Shown here piece after piece: positions 62,659-64,000 of a stretch of DNA of 64,000 nt (positions are counted from its first letter, which is position 1; each line of letters starts with the position of its first letter). The notes under the pieces are model-generated. The model was not told where the DNA came from, did no database searches, and saw only the letters and a program-made list of their open reading frames with translations. This DNA comes from an uncultured Clostridia bacterium (GTDB lineage: Bacteria > Bacillota > Clostridia > Christensenellales > Borkfalkiaceae), in the NCBI GenBank assembly GCA_934247935.1, contig CAKQKE010000004.1:1-64000 (forward strand), in the 5' to 3' direction. The translations under genes and the position numbers were made by a program.

Positions 62659-64000
62659 ATGAACAAAAAGGCAAATATTTACGTCGATTACGACGAAAAA
62701 ATCGGCAGCGCGGACAACAGATTGTTTTCGTCGTTTATCGAGCATATGGGCAGGGCGGTTTACGGCGGCATTTACGACCCGCAAAACGCACTGTCCGACG
62801 AAAACGGTTTCAGAACGGACGTTGCGGAATATATTAAAGAGTTAAACGTGAAATACGTAAGATACCCGGGAGGGAATTTCGTATCGGGTTACGACTGGAA
62901 AAACGGCATAGGCAAAAAAGAAAACCGCCCGCTTTTACCCGACCTTGCATGGTCGCTTATGGAGCCCAACGAGGTCGGTATAGACGAGTTTTTCGCATGG
63001 GCTGAAAAATTGGGTTCAGAGCCGATTATGGCGGTCAATCTCGGCACGGGTACGCCGCAGTCCGCATTCGAACTTATACAGTATTGCAACGGAACGCAGG
63101 GTTATTGGGCGGATTTGCGCCGTAAAAACGGCAGAGAAAAGCCTTACGGAGTAAAATATTGGTGTCTCGGCAACGAAATGGACGGCGAGTGGCAAATTTG
63201 TGCGCGCACCGCCGAAAATTACGCCCAGATAGCCAAAATGACTGCTAAAATGTTAAAGGATTACGACCCGACTATAAAATTGATTTTTTGCGGCAGCAGT
63301 TCCTCGGACATGAAGACTTTCCCCGATTGGGAAAAGACGGTGCTTTATCAATGTTACGACTACGTCGATTTAGTCTCGAGTCACAAATATTTTTCTTATG
63401 ACAAAAAAAGCGAGCAGGCTAAAAACGAATTTTTCGGTTCGAGCGACGGTTTCGATAAAAACATCGAGTATCTGACCGAAATAATCGACGAAGTTCATAA
63501 AAACCGCCTTAAAGATTTTCCCGGGACAAAAAAGAGAAATATCGGCATCGCCTTGGACGAATGGAATATCTGGTATTATCACGAAGGCAGTGATTTGGAC
63601 AAAGTCTGGGTAGTGGGCGCGGCTCGTGAAGAAAACGTTTACACGGCTCGCGACGCGGTTGTATTTGCTTCGCTTATCAATTCGATAGTAAACCATTGCG
63701 ACAGCATAGAAATTGCGTGTTATGCTCAACTTGTCAACGTAATCGCCCCGATATTGACTCAAACCGGCGGCAAGGCGATTAAACAAACCATTTTTTACCC
63801 GTTGAAATATGCGGCTAACAATTTGAGCGGCGACGTCTATAAATGCAAAACCGATTGCGGCGATTTTAAAGCGGGTAAGTACGGAAAAGTCCCGTCAGTA
63901 AGCGTTTCTTTTGTACAAAACGAAAATAAAGCATATTTTTGGGTGTGCAATTTAAGCGAAGAAACAATAGACGCGTCTTTTACGGCGGGAGAAAAAATAC
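62659..64000 (+). CDS. Alpha-L-arabinofuranosidase, GH51 (partial, cut by window end)
   Basis: The first 447 residues of a GH51 enzyme that removes arabinofuranosyl groups from arabinoxylan or arabinan. Without a signal peptide it should act in the cytoplasm on imported oligosaccharides. Marks: FSSFIEHMGRAVYGGIYDP, VRYPGGNFVSGYDWKNGIG, KYWCLGNEMDGEWQI (acid/base Glu 173) and IALDEWNIWYYH (nucleophile Glu 301). AAGGAAG precedes the ATG. About 50-60 residues of the usual length are missing at the right edge. Confidence 0.95.
   Translation, partial: MNKKANIYVDYDEKIGSADNRLFSSFIEHMGRAVYGGIYDPQNALSDENGFRTDVAEYIKELNVKYVRYPGGNFVSGYDWKNGIGKKENRPLLPDLAWSLMEPNEVGIDEFFAWAEKLGSEPIMAVNLGTGTPQSAFELIQYCNGTQGYWADLRRKNGREKPYGVKYWCLGNEMDGEWQICARTAENYAQIAKMTAKMLKDYDPTIKLIFCGSSSSDMKTFPDWEKTVLYQCYDYVDLVSSHKYFSYDKKSEQAKNEFFGSSDGFDKNIEYLTEIIDEVHKNRLKDFPGTKKRNIGIALDEWNIWYYHEGSDLDKVWVVGAAREENVYTARDAVVFASLINSIVNHCDSIEIACYAQLVNVIAPILTQTGGKAIKQTIFYPLKYAANNLSGDVYKCKTDCGDFKAGKYGKVPSVSVSFVQNENKAYFWVCNLSEETIDASFTAGEKI

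Overview
The window looks like a chromosome segment of a low-to-moderate G+C, Gram-positive anaerobe of the Clostridia (Bacillota), probably an uncultured gut lineage. The signs are Shine-Dalgarno sites close to AGGAGG, many hairpin terminators with T tracts, lipoproteins with Cys lipoboxes, a pgk-tpiA-gpmI block next to secG-rnr-smpB-ssrA, and BspA/InlB/collagen-like surface proteins. The lineage is an inference. No rRNA, tRNA, CRISPR array or transposase was seen.

Layout. 1-9.2 kb is an accessory stretch: a collagen-like/BspA leucine-rich surface lipoprotein that is frameshifted and leaves the window at base 1, an XRE regulator, a DUF3592 membrane protein, a nitroreductase, a long Sel1-repeat protein bracketed by two almost identical 76-bp hairpin repeats, an AT-rich four-helix membrane protein and a TetR regulator. 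9.3-14.9 kb holds two related lipoproteins of unknown function and a six-helix membrane protein. 15.2-18.8 kb has an unusual superfamily 2 helicase with a C-terminal membrane hairpin, facing an RsuA-type pseudouridine synthase whose mRNA seems to be leaderless. 19.0-21.7 kb is an operon of a fused DUF1538 (UmpAB-like) membrane protein with two P-II-like proteins. 22-35 kb is mostly housekeeping: dnaE, a Na/Pi-cotransporter-like protein, pgk, tpiA, gpmI, secG, rnr, smpB and tmRNA.

36.2-46.7 kb is the most interesting region. A promoter is followed by a leader that reads as a divergent cobalamin riboswitch with its own terminator. Seven tightly packed genes follow: an InlB/leucine-rich/Ig-like lipoprotein, a lipoprotein ending in a DUF4430 (transcobalamin C-terminal-like) domain, a membrane-anchored alpha-alpha-barrel protein (prenyltransferase/squalene-oxidase repeat type), a small membrane-anchored DUF4430 protein, and the T, fused A-A and S components of an ECF transporter. 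Barrel plus DUF4430 is the two-domain plan of animal intrinsic factor and transcobalamin, here split over several surface proteins. I infer a B12-repressed corrinoid capture and uptake system.

46.8-64 kb is a hemicellulose utilisation locus: a LamG plus sialate-O-acetylesterase-type secreted esterase (minus strand), then GH31, an AraC regulator, an LplB/LplC/LplA-like sugar ABC importer without its ATPase, a secreted two-domain protein, a GH39-like lipoprotein, a LamG/InlB surface protein and a GH51 arabinofuranosidase cut by the right edge. Two secreted proteins of this locus share an unusual C-terminal Gly-Cys, transmembrane, basic tail.
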